Source: Nanobdellota archaeon (lineage in GTDB: Archaea > Aenigmatarchaeota > Aenigmatarchaeia > QMZP01). From it: a DNA stretch of 15,222 bases. The translations under genes were made by a program, and so were the position numbers. The stretch's first letter is position 1. Each line of letters starts with the position of its first letter. The stretch covers positions 1-15,222 of the forward strand of contig JAHIRU010000078.1 of assembly GCA_018818465.1 (NCBI GenBank), read 5' to 3'. The notes under the pieces were generated by a model, which had not been told where the DNA came from, did not search any database, and saw only the letters and a program-made list of their open reading frames with translations. Below, one piece after another: positions 1 through 7,147 of the stretch.

Positions 1-185
1 CATCGCTAGATGCGTGTCTCGCGTAAAAGAAATTGTTATTCAGAACAATCGTTCAACTTGGATTGCCCTGTATATATAAGATATTAAAACGCAATATCTA
101 GTGCTAGGTAGTTTTGTTTCCTTTGGTCCCCGAATACTCTAGGCATGCTTACACAAGGCATTTTTACATGTCTTGCATTTTTAGG
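1..185. other. Left-edge non-coding stretch, possible transcript 3' end
   Basis: No recognisable gene. On the plus strand a reading frame runs without a start codon from base 2 to a TAA at 77-79 (25 residues). It could be the C-terminus of a gene lying to the left, but I do not recognise it. Two short hairpins are visible: ATTGTT/AACAAT (32-37 with 44-49) and AGATATT/AATATCT (79-85 with 93-99). The nonamer GCATTTTTA occurs twice (158-166 and 175-183), each copy giving a T5 run as in archaeal intrinsic terminators. I infer that transcription entering from the left ends here. An uncharacterised structured RNA is the alternative. No tRNA, rRNA, SRP RNA or RNase P RNA signature was seen. Confidence 0.3.
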
Positions 186-353
186 AATGTATGTGAGTAT
201 GAATTGGGTAGGGCTTGACTGAAGGAAAGAGTGATGTGATTATTTTTAACAATAATTTCCTTCTATTAAATAGTTCTAAAAAAGTTAGTATATTAATGTA
301 TCGTTTCAATTTTGGAATGAAATTGAATAAATTAGTTATATTTTTACTAATAA

Positions 354-450
354 TGGAACATATGTTTATAAAAATATAAAACTGTTCCAAAATACTATTA
401 ATTAATAGATGAAAACGTTAACTTTTTATATATGTTGGAACAAATATTTG
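354..450. promoter_or_regulatory. Promoter and palindromic operator region of the Lrp/AsnC gene
   Basis: A TATA-like stretch (423-432, TTTTTATATA) is centred about 25 nt before the ATG at 453, the usual TATA-to-start spacing for a leaderless archaeal transcript. Just upstream is a perfect 14-bp palindrome, CTATTAATTAATAG (395-408). Further out, TGGAACA (354-360) and TGTTCCA (383-389) form an inverted repeat, and TTGGAACA recurs at 435-441, followed by the palindrome CAAATATTTG (441-450). Lrp/AsnC proteins usually bind AT-rich palindromes near their own promoter, so these are plausible autoregulatory sites. That link is inference. Confidence 0.5.
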
Positions 451-452
451 TT

Positions 453-890
453 ATGGATGAAAAAGATAGAATAATAATATCTATACTTCAGGAAAACTCC
501 AAGCTTAGCACTAGACAAATATCAAAGAAAACACAACTTCCGATCACAACTATACATAATAGAATCAAGAAAATGAATAAAGAGGGAATCATAAAAAACT
601 ATACAATAGTGCCAGACTATAAAAAAATTGGAATGAGCGTATTGGCTTATATTTTTCTTAAAGTTGACTATAAAAAATTAGATACAAAACAATTCAAATT
701 AGATTTAGATAATGTAATCAAACCCGATGGTATAATAGAAAGCTTAAGTTATATAACAGGCTCTACTGACGCTGTCTTGCGTATAAGAACAAACAACATA
801 GAGTCTCTAAATAGATTTTTGATAAGCGAAATTCGGCAATTTGATTCTATAATTGGCACAGAAACACATATAGTTTTAATCGAACACTGA
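453..890 (+). CDS. Lrp/AsnC family transcriptional regulator
   Basis: Predicted DNA-binding regulator of about 145 residues, the usual size for the family. The N-terminus carries the Lrp-type helix-turn-helix (LSTRQISKKTQLPITTIHNRIK, about residues 18-39) after the typical MDEKDRIIISILQEN opening. A C-terminal half containing TGSTDAVLRIRT and ending in THIVLIEH matches the ligand-sensing RAM/AsnC fold. These proteins form dimers or octamers and respond to amino acids or related metabolites; the ligand cannot be told from sequence. An in-frame ATG at 432 would add seven residues, but it lies inside the TATA box. The ATG at 453 sits about 25 nt after the TATA centre and gives the standard family N-terminus, so I chose it. 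The next gene begins 49 nt downstream with its own TATA box, so the two are probably separate transcripts. Confidence 0.9.
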   Translation: MDEKDRIIISILQENSKLSTRQISKKTQLPITTIHNRIKKMNKEGIIKNYTIVPDYKKIGMSVLAYIFLKVDYKKLDTKQFKLDLDNVIKPDGIIESLSYITGSTDAVLRIRTNNIESLNRFLISEIRQFDSIIGTETHIVLIEH

Positions 891-910
891 AACCATTATC
901 ATAAGGCAAA

Positions 911-920
911 CTTTATAAAA
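911..920 (+). promoter_or_regulatory. TATA box of the HEAT-repeat gene
   Basis: CTTTATAAAA lies with its centre about 24-25 nt before the ATG at 940. No Shine-Dalgarno-like sequence lies between it and the start codon, so the mRNA is probably leaderless. Confidence 0.55.
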
Positions 921-939
921 GGAAAAACAATTATCTATT

Positions 940-2316
940 ATGAACATTAAAAAAATCAATGAAATGCTATCAAGTGAAGATGAGAGACAAATTCTAGATG
1001 CATGTATTGAAATCTACAATAACCCAAACATAAAATTCCTTAAACCGCTGTTATCGTTATTAGAAAAAACAGAAAAATTATCACCAAAAAATCGATATAT
1101 TCTAAGAGTGTGTTTCAAATTATCTATATTATATCCGGATGCTATAAACGATTTGATAAAGTTTTCTGATAAAATAAATAATGTATTAATAGATCATCAT
1201 TTTTATTTATTTTCTGACAGCATCGAAAACAATAATGAAAAAATATCAAAATCGGTTTTATCCAAATTGATAGAGCTGTTCAAAAACCATAAAAACATAA
1301 ACGTAAAAAGAACGTTATTAAAGATGTTTATATATTTTAGAATAGCTGATGATGATGTAATAAATTCCATGATGGATTTTGCTAAAACAGATTCTGATGA
1401 GGATAGATGGTTTGTTTTTTGGGGTCTCAGTAAAATCAATAAAACAAATGAAAAAATAGAAGAATTCTTCAGAATCTCAGTTAAAAACGAAAAAAATCCA
1501 TTTGTTGCACTGCAGATTTTATATTCTTTTGGAAGAATGGGTATGAAAAGCATAAAATCGATAAATATTCTTAAAGAAATTGAAAAAAGCGATAATTACT
1601 GTCTTAAAATAGGAAGTTTTTTTTCTCTTGCTAAATTCGATGAAGAATTGGATAAATCAATAGATTTTTTAATAAAAACAGCCTTTAACAAAGAGCTTTC
1701 AAATATATCAAAAGAGAATCTACAAAGAAAAAATTTTTCATATGAATTAAAATTATGGTTAAGAAGAGTTGGTAACGAATCACTTCTAAAAGACAGAAAA
1801 ACGGAATTTGATGAAGAAAGTGTAAGAAATATTAAAAAAATGAGAATAAAAACAGAAGCGATATGGGCTCTCGGAGATCTTGTGGTTGATAATAAATATA
1901 TAAATGAATCGCATAAGAAAAAAATAGAGATTTGTTTAAAAAAAATCCTAAAAAATGAAGAAAATCCTATAATAAGGTCAAGGGCAATATGGTCTTTGGT
2001 CAAAATAAAAAATAATTTTTATAAATATAATCAATCTTATGAAAAAGAAAAACTTTTCAATTCAGAGGATTTTTGGATATATATTAATCTCAACATTAGA
2101 GATAAATCGCTAATAGAATTCCTTATTAATAAAACAGAGAAAAAAGATTGGTTATCAGAAGATGAAACAATATGGGCAATTAGTAAATTAAGTATGGAAG
2201 GTAGAAAGGTATTTATATATATACTTGAAAAGGGAAGGAATTCTTTTTATCTACGCCCAGATGCAATTTACTCTCTTTCGAAAATGAATAAGAAAGAAAT
2301 ACCTAATGGTTTATAA
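940..2316 (+). CDS. HEAT/PBS-lyase-like repeat protein of unknown function
   Basis: A 458-residue, lysine- and asparagine-rich, all-helical soluble protein with no signal peptide or membrane segment. It contains degenerate HEAT-like repeats with a recurring core resembling AIWxLxKI: RWFVFWGLSKI (156-166), IKTEAIWALGDL (303-314), IRSRAIWSLVKI (345-356), EDETIWAISKL (407-417) and RPDAIYSLSKM (439-449). Such solenoids are usually protein-interaction scaffolds; a few act as lyases on phycobilins, but nothing here points to that. I do not recognise an orthologue. The gene has its own TATA box and lies 49 nt after the Lrp/AsnC gene, which may regulate it. It is noticeably more AT-rich than the ribosomal genes. 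Its TAA stop (2314-2316) abuts the stop of gatD on the other strand with no gap. Confidence 0.75.
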   Translation: MNIKKINEMLSSEDERQILDACIEIYNNPNIKFLKPLLSLLEKTEKLSPKNRYILRVCFKLSILYPDAINDLIKFSDKINNVLIDHHFYLFSDSIENNNEKISKSVLSKLIELFKNHKNINVKRTLLKMFIYFRIADDDVINSMMDFAKTDSDEDRWFVFWGLSKINKTNEKIEEFFRISVKNEKNPFVALQILYSFGRMGMKSIKSINILKEIEKSDNYCLKIGSFFSLAKFDEELDKSIDFLIKTAFNKELSNISKENLQRKNFSYELKLWLRRVGNESLLKDRKTEFDEESVRNIKKMRIKTEAIWALGDLVVDNKYINESHKKKIEICLKKILKNEENPIIRSRAIWSLVKIKNNFYKYNQSYEKEKLFNSEDFWIYINLNIRDKSLIEFLINKTEKKDWLSEDETIWAISKLSMEGRKVFIYILEKGRNSFYLRPDAIYSLSKMNKKEIPNGL

Positions 2317-3687
2317 TCACAACCCGACAAAATCCTTTTCATATTCGCTTCTTTCTGTTATTTCACCGGCTATGTTGGTTAGCATCATACTCTTCATTTT
2401 GTCCAGATTCTTTGTCTGGCCGAGGACCCAGCCAAGTTTTATGTAAGCTGTTTCTGGTGTCATGTCTTCGCCTGGTATTGCGCCTGCGTCATGGTATAGA
2501 AGCCTTAAGTTTTTGTAGACATTCGGATTAACTCTGCCATAGATTGTTTCAGAAGTTACAACAACAGGGATTTTGCTTTTGGTCATTTTCTTTATTGTTT
2601 TCAACCAGTCTGTTGGCACGTGCCCCATTCCTGTCCCAATGATGACAAAGCCCTTGCAACCTTTCTTTTTGTAGTAATCAAGCACGTCAGGCTCTGAACC
2701 GGGGTGCGCTTTAACGATTGCAACTTTAGGCTCAAAGCTGGTATTTACATTAACTTTGCCTTCTTTGCGCTGGTTCATTGTTTTTGAAACAGTTTCAATC
2801 TTGCCGTCAGGCCATATTTTTGCAAGAGGAAGGTCGTTTATTGCCTGGAAAGCATCCCTTCTTGTGGTATGCATTTTCCTTGTTTTTGTCCCGCGTATGA
2901 AATGGCAGAACGTGTCGCTTGATTCTGCATGCATGCAGGTGCCGACTTCTGCTATGTTTGAAAGCGCTGCGTGTGCAGCGCATATTATGTTGAAACCAGC
3001 ATCAGATGAACCGCGATCGCTTGATCTCTGCGCGCCGACAAGAACTACTGGTTTGGTTAGGTTTTGCAACATAAATGACAATGCAGCGGCAGTATAGTGC
3101 AAAGTGTCTGTGCCGTGCGAAACAATTACACCCCTGACTTCTGTATTAAGCTGCTTTGCAACTTCTTTGGCAATTATCTGCCAGTCTTTGTAATTCATAT
3201 CCTCGCTCATTTTGTTGAGAGGGCTGGACATGTATTTTATGTTAACAAACTCTTTCAGTTCTGGAATATTATGCAGAATTTCATGGGGCTTCATTGTTGC
3301 GACAACACCGCCTGTTGTGTAATCAACACGTGATGCGATTGTACCACCTGTTGAAACAAAAGACACTGCGGGTTTTTTAGGATCAAATTTTAGTTTCAGA
3401 AAGTCTTTGTCAATTTTTCCAAGTTCGTATTCTTTTTCTTCTTTAGTGTCTTTAGGCGTCTTTGTTGTGGATTTTTTGATGCTGGCCCCGCGCTCGAATT
3501 TCATGCCAACATTGTAGCCGTTATCGAGCTTTATAACAAGAGCATTAGGATCGCCTACTTCTGTTTTAGGCATGAGCAAACCTTCGTATTTCTTTTTGTT
3601 TTTATCTTTGCTTTTAGTCAGTAAAATACGGTCTCCTATCTTGATTTTTTGCTTCTTTAGAACGGTTTGCATATTTTTTGAGTACAT
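2317..3687 (-). CDS. gatD: Glutamyl-tRNA(Gln) amidotransferase subunit D (GatD)
   Basis: The glutaminase subunit of archaeal GatDE, which converts Glu-tRNA(Gln) to Gln-tRNA(Gln) using ammonia released from glutamine. Residues 1-100 form the GatD-specific N-terminal domain and a lysine-rich linker. The rest is an L-asparaginase-type domain. The catalytic motifs are present: STGGTIAS (112-119), SHGTDT (190-195, with Thr193 and Asp194) and Lys271 in RKMHTTRRDAF, the expected Thr/Thr/Asp/Lys set. SSDRGSSDAG (222-231) is also typical. Length (456) is normal. The start at 3687 is favoured over the in-frame Met6 because a minus-strand TATA-like stretch (about 3710-3718) is centred about 27 nt upstream. 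gatE is not in this window. The gene diverges from the FmdE-like gene and converges with the HEAT-repeat gene. Confidence 0.95.
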   Translation of the reverse strand: MYSKNMQTVLKKQKIKIGDRILLTKSKDKNKKKYEGLLMPKTEVGDPNALVIKLDNGYNVGMKFERGASIKKSTTKTPKDTKEEKEYELGKIDKDFLKLKFDPKKPAVSFVSTGGTIASRVDYTTGGVVATMKPHEILHNIPELKEFVNIKYMSSPLNKMSEDMNYKDWQIIAKEVAKQLNTEVRGVIVSHGTDTLHYTAAALSFMLQNLTKPVVLVGAQRSSDRGSSDAGFNIICAAHAALSNIAEVGTCMHAESSDTFCHFIRGTKTRKMHTTRRDAFQAINDLPLAKIWPDGKIETVSKTMNQRKEGKVNVNTSFEPKVAIVKAHPGSEPDVLDYYKKKGCKGFVIIGTGMGHVPTDWLKTIKKMTKSKIPVVVTSETIYGRVNPNVYKNLRLLYHDAGAIPGEDMTPETAYIKLGWVLGQTKNLDKMKSMMLTNIAGEITERSEYEKDFVGL

Positions 3688-3716
3688 TGTTTATATTTGA
3701 TATTAGAATAATATAT
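3688..3716. promoter_or_regulatory. Compact divergent promoter between gatD and the FmdE-like gene
   Basis: Only 29 bp separate the two start codons. On the plus strand TTTATATTT (3690-3698) is centred about 23 nt before the ATG at 3717. On the minus strand ATATATAT (about 3710-3718) is centred about 27 nt before the gatD ATG at 3687. The gatD TATA box therefore overlaps the other gene's start codon, and the FmdE TATA box lies immediately next to the gatD start codon. Both messages must be essentially leaderless. Confidence 0.6.
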
Positions 3717-4142
3717 ATGGAAAATGCGATTGAAAAAATACAGGAATTTCATGGGCACACAGGCATTTGGGCAGCTTTAGGATATAGAACTGGTTTATTT
3801 GCAAAATCTTTGCTGTTGCCAGAAAAAATGAAAGATCTTCAAGCTAACATTAAAATTCCTTATAAAACGCCACATTCTTGTTTTCTTGATGGGATTCAAA
3901 TTTCATCTTGCTGCACTTTAGGCAAATGCAACATAAGATTTGAGAATTCTGATAGAATAGAGGCATTTTTTGAGAATAACAAAACTGATAAAAAAATAAA
4001 AATTGAATTGAATGACAAAATTCTTGATGAGATAAAATTCAAAGAAGAGCATAAACTATGTACGCACAAATCTGAAATAGAAAACACAAAATGGATTTTA
4101 TCAAAAACAGATGAAGAATTGTTCACAATTATTTCTTCTTGA
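3717..4142 (+). CDS. FmdE-family protein (short, atypical)
   Basis: A 141-residue protein resembling the FmdE family, named after a protein linked to tungsten formylmethanofuran dehydrogenase but widespread in organisms without that enzyme. Family marks: FHGHTGIWAALGYRTG (11-26), corresponding to the usual FHGH...LGYR opening, and CFLDGIQISSCCTLGKCNI (55-73), matching the C-D-IQ...CTLGK metal/cofactor motif. The usual cysteine just after HGH is absent (TGIW instead of a CPG-like segment), and there is no C-terminal zinc ribbon. Nothing around it suggests methanogenesis, so molybdopterin-related function is doubtful; I call only the family. The start at 3717 is supported by a TATA box 23 nt upstream. 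An in-frame extension to 3678 would run into gatD. Its last 14 nt overlap the end of rpl31e. Confidence 0.75.
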   Translation: MENAIEKIQEFHGHTGIWAALGYRTGLFAKSLLLPEKMKDLQANIKIPYKTPHSCFLDGIQISSCCTLGKCNIRFENSDRIEAFFENNKTDKKIKIELNDKILDEIKFKEEHKLCTHKSEIENTKWILSKTDEELFTIISS

Positions 4143-4674
4143 TTGGTTTCTTTTCTTTCTTGGATGATGTTTCCTTGTTTTTTGGCTCTTCTTTAGGTTT
4201 AGCTTCTTCCTTATGAGCATTTTCTTTCTTCTCTACCTCTGATTCTCCCTTTGAAAGATCCTTCTTTTCTTTGGCCTTTTCCATCTGTTCAACCTTCTTC
4301 TCTAAAGGTGTTCCAGCGACTCTTTCCTTTAGCTTGCTCATGCGACCTTTATCTTTTCCTTTATCCTGAATGTCTAGTTCATTTGGAAGACGTGCCCAAA
4401 CAAGCCCTTCTTTATTCTTTCGAGCCTTGATTTTAACCTTTCCGGGAGGTTTTTCTATACCGCGATACCATAAATGTTCATTCAATCCACTTGATATTTT
4501 AACAACGTCGCTATGCATGTGTTTTTTCAAAAAAAGTCTTATTGTATTTACAGATCTCTTGGCTCTCTTGTTCCTAGGTGTACTTAACCAGGCTTTTCTT
4601 AGCGGTATCGTATATATGCGTTCCTCCGCGCTTGCAGAAGCCTTGCCTGCGATAGCTTTAGTATTCTTAGCCAT
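4129..4674 (-). CDS. rpl31e: Large ribosomal subunit protein L31e with long charged tail
   Basis: Residues about 16-100 form the L31e core, with the diagnostic WLSTPRNKRAKRSVNTIRLF segment (29-48) and VKISSGLNEHLWYRGIEKPP. L31e lies near the polypeptide exit tunnel of the 50S subunit. The family is normally about 85-125 residues, but here a low-complexity Lys/Glu-rich tail of about 80 residues extends it to 181. A Shine-Dalgarno-like AGGTG (4680-4684) lies five nt before the start and overlaps the rpl39e stop codon, so translation is likely coupled. It is the last gene of the cluster, and its end overlaps the convergent FmdE-like gene by 14 nt. Confidence 0.95.
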   Translation of the reverse strand: MAKNTKAIAGKASASAEERIYTIPLRKAWLSTPRNKRAKRSVNTIRLFLKKHMHSDVVKISSGLNEHLWYRGIEKPPGKVKIKARKNKEGLVWARLPNELDIQDKGKDKGRMSKLKERVAGTPLEKKVEQMEKAKEKKDLSKGESEVEKKENAHKEEAKPKEEPKNKETSSKKEKKPIKKK

Positions 4675-4682
4675 AAAAACAC

Positions 4683-4850
4683 CTATACCTTGAGCTTATC
4701 TCGCCTCCAGTTTTTAGTAGAAACTCGGATTCTTCTTGTTCTGGCTCTTTTAAGGCTGAATTTTCTAATGTCTGCCCATCTAGGAGCAGATCTAATTTTA
4801 CCTTTACGAATAATCCTTAACTTCTCCCCAAGTGTTTTGTTTCTACTCAT
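4683..4850 (-). CDS. rpl39e: Large ribosomal subunit protein L39e
   Basis: A 55-residue basic protein beginning MSRNKTLGEKLRIIRKG and continuing SAPRWADIRKFSLKRARTRR to KNWRRDKLKV. The central proline-Arg-Trp and the C-terminal NWRR-KLK are diagnostic of L39e, which lines the exit tunnel of archaeal and eukaryotic ribosomes. Length is normal (about 50-60). It starts one nt after the pdcd5 stop codon, with AAGG (4855-4858) inside the end of pdcd5 as the likely ribosome binding site. rpl31e follows after 8 nt. The pair rpl39e-rpl31e is conserved in many archaea. Confidence 0.95.
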   Translation of the reverse strand: MSRNKTLGEKLRIIRKGKIRSAPRWADIRKFSLKRARTRRIRVSTKNWRRDKLKV

Positions 4851-4851
4851 A

Positions 4852-5121
4852 TTACCTTCTTGTTATCTTGAAATCCTTCTTTTCAGATAATATTTGAAGG
4901 ATTTCTTTCAATTTAGCATCAGTTATCTGTTCATTGAATTTGCCTGCCTGGTATAGTTGTATTAAATACATCTCAACATGTGCAACTGTTTGTGGGTTGA
5001 CAGATCTGACGCGCGAAAGCCTTTCATAGGCCTCTTTTGTAAGCATGACAGACAGCATCTGTTTTTTCATCTCTTCCATTTGTCTTGCTTTAGCCAATTC
5101 ATTTTGATCCTGTATATCCAT
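4852..5121 (-). CDS. PDCD5/TFAR19-family DNA-binding protein
   Basis: An 89-residue protein of the PDCD5 family (archaeal members are annotated as DNA-binding proteins). The family pattern is clear: a helical N-terminus (MDIQDQNELAKARQMEEMKKQ), LTKEAYERLSRVRSVNP (27-43), a three-helix core with VEMYLIQLYQAGKF, then ITDAKLKEIL and the characteristic C-terminus KKDFKITRR. Its cellular role in archaea is not well established. It sits between rps19e (6 nt upstream) and rpl39e (1 nt downstream), a common archaeal arrangement suggesting co-expression with ribosome components. GTGAT overlapping the rps19e stop is a possible ribosome binding site. Confidence 0.92.
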   Translation of the reverse strand: MDIQDQNELAKARQMEEMKKQMLSVMLTKEAYERLSRVRSVNPQTVAHVEMYLIQLYQAGKFNEQITDAKLKEILQILSEKKDFKITRR

Positions 5122-5127
5122 ACAGCA

Positions 5128-5535
5128 TCACTTTTTTGCAACCTCTTTTAAAAAAATCTTTCCTTTTGCTGTCAATACACGACCTTTTTTACCATTCTTT
5201 TTAACAAAGTTGACTGTTTCCAATTGCTGCAATATTCTTCTTATGATAGCTCCTGATGCTTTTAGTTTGTGCTCTGGAGCGTGTCCAAGGTTCTTTCTGC
5301 CACCATAAAGTTTCCTGAATTTTGATACACCTAAATTTTGTTTTAAATATAATTTTCTTAATATAGAAGCTTCCCTAAGCCACCACCAATTCTTTTGTTC
5401 AGGCGGTCTTTCTTTGTGCCTGCCAGTTTTTATGAATCTAGACCAATCAGGCTGCTTAAGTTGCTCCATTTTCTCTAGATTTTCAGCTAATTTTTCTATA
5501 AATTCCTGCGAATCAGCATCTTTCACCAAAGCCAT
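5128..5535 (-). CDS. rps19e: Small ribosomal subunit protein S19e
   Basis: 135 residues, normal for archaeal S19e, a 30S protein needed for small-subunit maturation in eukaryotes. Diagnostic segments are PDWSRFIKTGRHKERPPEQ (29-47), WWWLREASILRKLY (50-63), LYGGRKNLGHAPEH and the winged-helix C-terminus ASGAIIRRILQQLE...GRVLTAKGK. The start codon follows a GATGATGAT stretch. A weak TATA-like AATAATTTAAAC (about 5557-5568, minus strand) is centred about 27 nt upstream. The preceding 116-bp gap contains further TATA-like sequences and an inverted repeat, so an own promoter is likely even though rpp21 lies upstream on the same strand. Confidence 0.95.
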   Translation of the reverse strand: MALVKDADSQEFIEKLAENLEKMEQLKQPDWSRFIKTGRHKERPPEQKNWWWLREASILRKLYLKQNLGVSKFRKLYGGRKNLGHAPEHKLKASGAIIRRILQQLETVNFVKKNGKKGRVLTAKGKIFLKEVAKK

Positions 5536-5580
5536 ATCATCATCTTTAATTCCTTGTTTAAATTATTTCATTGATTTGAA

Positions 5581-5627
5581 GACGACTATATGCAAACAAT
5601 ATAAGTCGTCAAACTATTACTAGTAAT
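5581..5627. promoter_or_regulatory. Inverted repeats in the rps19e promoter region
   Basis: GACGACT (5581-5587) and AGTCGTC (5604-5610) form a perfect 7-bp inverted repeat. It extends through ATAT on both inner sides with one bulged base. Next to it is the perfect 12-bp palindrome ATTACTAGTAAT (5616-5627). A minus-strand TATA-like CTTATATTG (about 5597-5605) overlaps the right arm, which would place a transcription start near 5575 with a leader of about 40 nt. A repressor site over the TATA box is one reading; an RNA hairpin ending rpp21 transcripts is another. Confidence 0.4.
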
Positions 5628-5651
5628 TTGTATAATGTATATATAAATTAA

Positions 5652-6011
5652 CTATATAAGTTGTCTCCCCTTTTTAATAGCTTTTTTCTCCTTTCTGTAC
5701 GGAAATCTGGTTACCTTTCCGCATTCTAGGCATTTTACTATCACGGCTTGATGCTTAGAATTGGTTCTTACCTGCGCATTTTTTCCAGAGACCAAGAACT
5801 TATAGCAGTGTTTGCAGATTTTTCTCTTGAGGATGCGAGGAATTGCTATATTATAGCGCATTGATATTTTCCTGGCCATTTCAACATATCTATGAGATCT
5901 TTCTGGGTGTTTTTCGAAAGACTCTTTTGACTCTTTGAAAAGTTTTTCAATTCTTTCTTTAGCTAATTTTGTCTGCCATTCTGGTTTAGGTTTGCTCTTC
6001 CTTTCACCCAT
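5652..6011 (-). CDS. rnp4: RNase P protein component 4 (Rpp21/Rpr2 family)
   Basis: A 119-residue protein matching archaeal Rnp4/Rpp21, a protein subunit of RNase P that, with Rpp29, supports cleavage of the tRNA 5' leader. The N-terminal helices (KLAKERIEKLFKES..., RYVEMARKISMRYNI at 41-55) and the zinc ribbon are both visible. The ribbon has paired cysteines CKHC (66-69) and CLEC (94-97), and the intervening segment contains NAQVR. Length is typical. The gene starts 24 nt after the stop of the membrane regulator. No clear TATA box or Shine-Dalgarno lies in that gap, so co-transcription with the regulator is likely. Confidence 0.92.
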   Translation of the reverse strand: MGERKSKPKPEWQTKLAKERIEKLFKESKESFEKHPERSHRYVEMARKISMRYNIAIPRILKRKICKHCYKFLVSGKNAQVRTNSKHQAVIVKCLECGKVTRFPYRKEKKAIKKGRQLI

Positions 6012-6035
6012 ATTTAGATATTATCTTTTTGGGTA

Positions 6036-7127
6036 TTAGAACTTTCTTTTTTTTTCCGTTTCGTTCAAATATTCAGAAATAATAGGTTTTATCTTCAGTG
6101 TCACTTTAGTTGTTCTTCCTATAGGTTCTGCGTCAACAATGCCCCTTTCTTTTAGGTTTTTTACAAGACGTGAAACTTTTGCCTTGGAGAAATCTGTTTC
6201 ACGTACTAGAGTTTTCTGTATAACCTTACCTTCATGCTTCTCGAGAATGTCCACTATCTTTCTTTCATCTTCACGCAGAACAGATGTAACAACCCTCATC
6301 CGGTCTTCATCATGTTGTTTTGTTTCAGTTTTAACTTCTTCTGTTTTTGGCTGTTCGAAACTTATTGTTTCAATTCTCTGCTCCTCGATTTTCATAGGTT
6401 CTGTTCTGAATTCTATTTTTTGCTCATCATTTCTTCTCTTTGGAGATTTCTTAATATAGAGAATCATCGATATCATCACTATTATCACAACAAGTGTTAT
6501 CGTAATAACAAATAATACATAAAATTCTTCATCAAAAAACGGCATAGTGTATGTTGCTGAGAACTGTATTTTATCATCTGTAAGATCCTCTTTATCCCAC
6601 AAAAGTGTCATTGTGTTGTTTGGATATGATGTTGACGGGTTGGATGGAAAGAAGTCTATCAAGGCAGCTCTCTGGGGAAGTTTCAATATTATTCCTATGT
6701 CATTGACTGAACTGGGCGTGTCATAGCTCGCTGTAAATATGTATTTATTGCCTTCTCTTTTCACGCCTTCTGTTGTTTCAAACGAAAGCGTTACAAATCT
6801 CTTGCCTTCAGCAGAATTTGTGAAATCGCATGTTATGTCACTGCCCTTGTCTGTATCAACAACTCTACAATTAGGATCTTCAAAGTTTGCAGTAACATCA
6901 AGATTCTTTATGTTGAAGCTTAAACTGTAGTCTAAATGAGTAACAGTGTTATCGAATTCCAGGCTTATAGAACTTTCTATCAATTCGTTATTAACAATTC
7001 TTGTGTTTATACCATAGTAATCAAAACCAGCAGCGCTTACTGTAGCTGGAACTGTTATCATATAAAAAATGAAACAAATTAGGAGCAATATTTTTAATTG
7101 TTTCACATAATTAATTAATTGTTTCAT
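6036..7127 (-). CDS. Membrane-anchored winged-helix transcriptional regulator (COG2512-like)
   Basis: A 363-residue one-component signalling protein with a clear modular plan. Residues 1-32 are a signal peptide (hydrophobic 12-27, then TVSAAG). About 33-200 form an extracytoplasmic beta-rich domain with Cys87 and Cys100, which could form a disulfide. About 202-225 is a single membrane helix followed by KKSPKRRN. A charged cytoplasmic linker (about 230-283) leads to a C-terminal winged helix (about 284-348: LREDERKIVDILEKHEGKV...SKAKVSRLVKNLKERGIVDAEPIGRTTKVTL). This layout matches the archaeal membrane-associated predicted regulators of COG2512. The DNA-binding part faces the cytoplasm and could report on the cell surface. 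It is the next gene downstream of the S-layer gene on the same strand and has its own TATA box. Copies of TGAAACAAT surround its start. A role in envelope control is inference. Confidence 0.85.
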   Translation of the reverse strand: MKQLINYVKQLKILLLICFIFYMITVPATVSAAGFDYYGINTRIVNNELIESSISLEFDNTVTHLDYSLSFNIKNLDVTANFEDPNCRVVDTDKGSDITCDFTNSAEGKRFVTLSFETTEGVKREGNKYIFTASYDTPSSVNDIGIILKLPQRAALIDFFPSNPSTSYPNNTMTLLWDKEDLTDDKIQFSATYTMPFFDEEFYVLFVITITLVVIIVMISMILYIKKSPKRRNDEQKIEFRTEPMKIEEQRIETISFEQPKTEEVKTETKQHDEDRMRVVTSVLREDERKIVDILEKHEGKVIQKTLVRETDFSKAKVSRLVKNLKERGIVDAEPIGRTTKVTLKIKPIISEYLNETEKKRKF

Positions 7128-7147
7128 GAATTAAATTTCACAGAAAG

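Noticed and set aside
166..177. Minus-strand CKTCKNALCKHA-like peptide resembling a zinc-ribbon end
   Set aside because: An in-frame stop lies two codons upstream, so no reading frame supports it.
181..390. A 69-codon minus-strand reading frame in the left intergenic region
   Set aside because: It begins with TTG, is hydrophobic AT-rich sequence without a recognisable domain, and overlaps the palindromic promoter region.
5661..5668. TTGTCTCC at the end of rpp21, resembling the end of the 59-nt repeat
   Set aside because: Only this octamer matches; the other conserved blocks of the repeat are missing at the expected distance.
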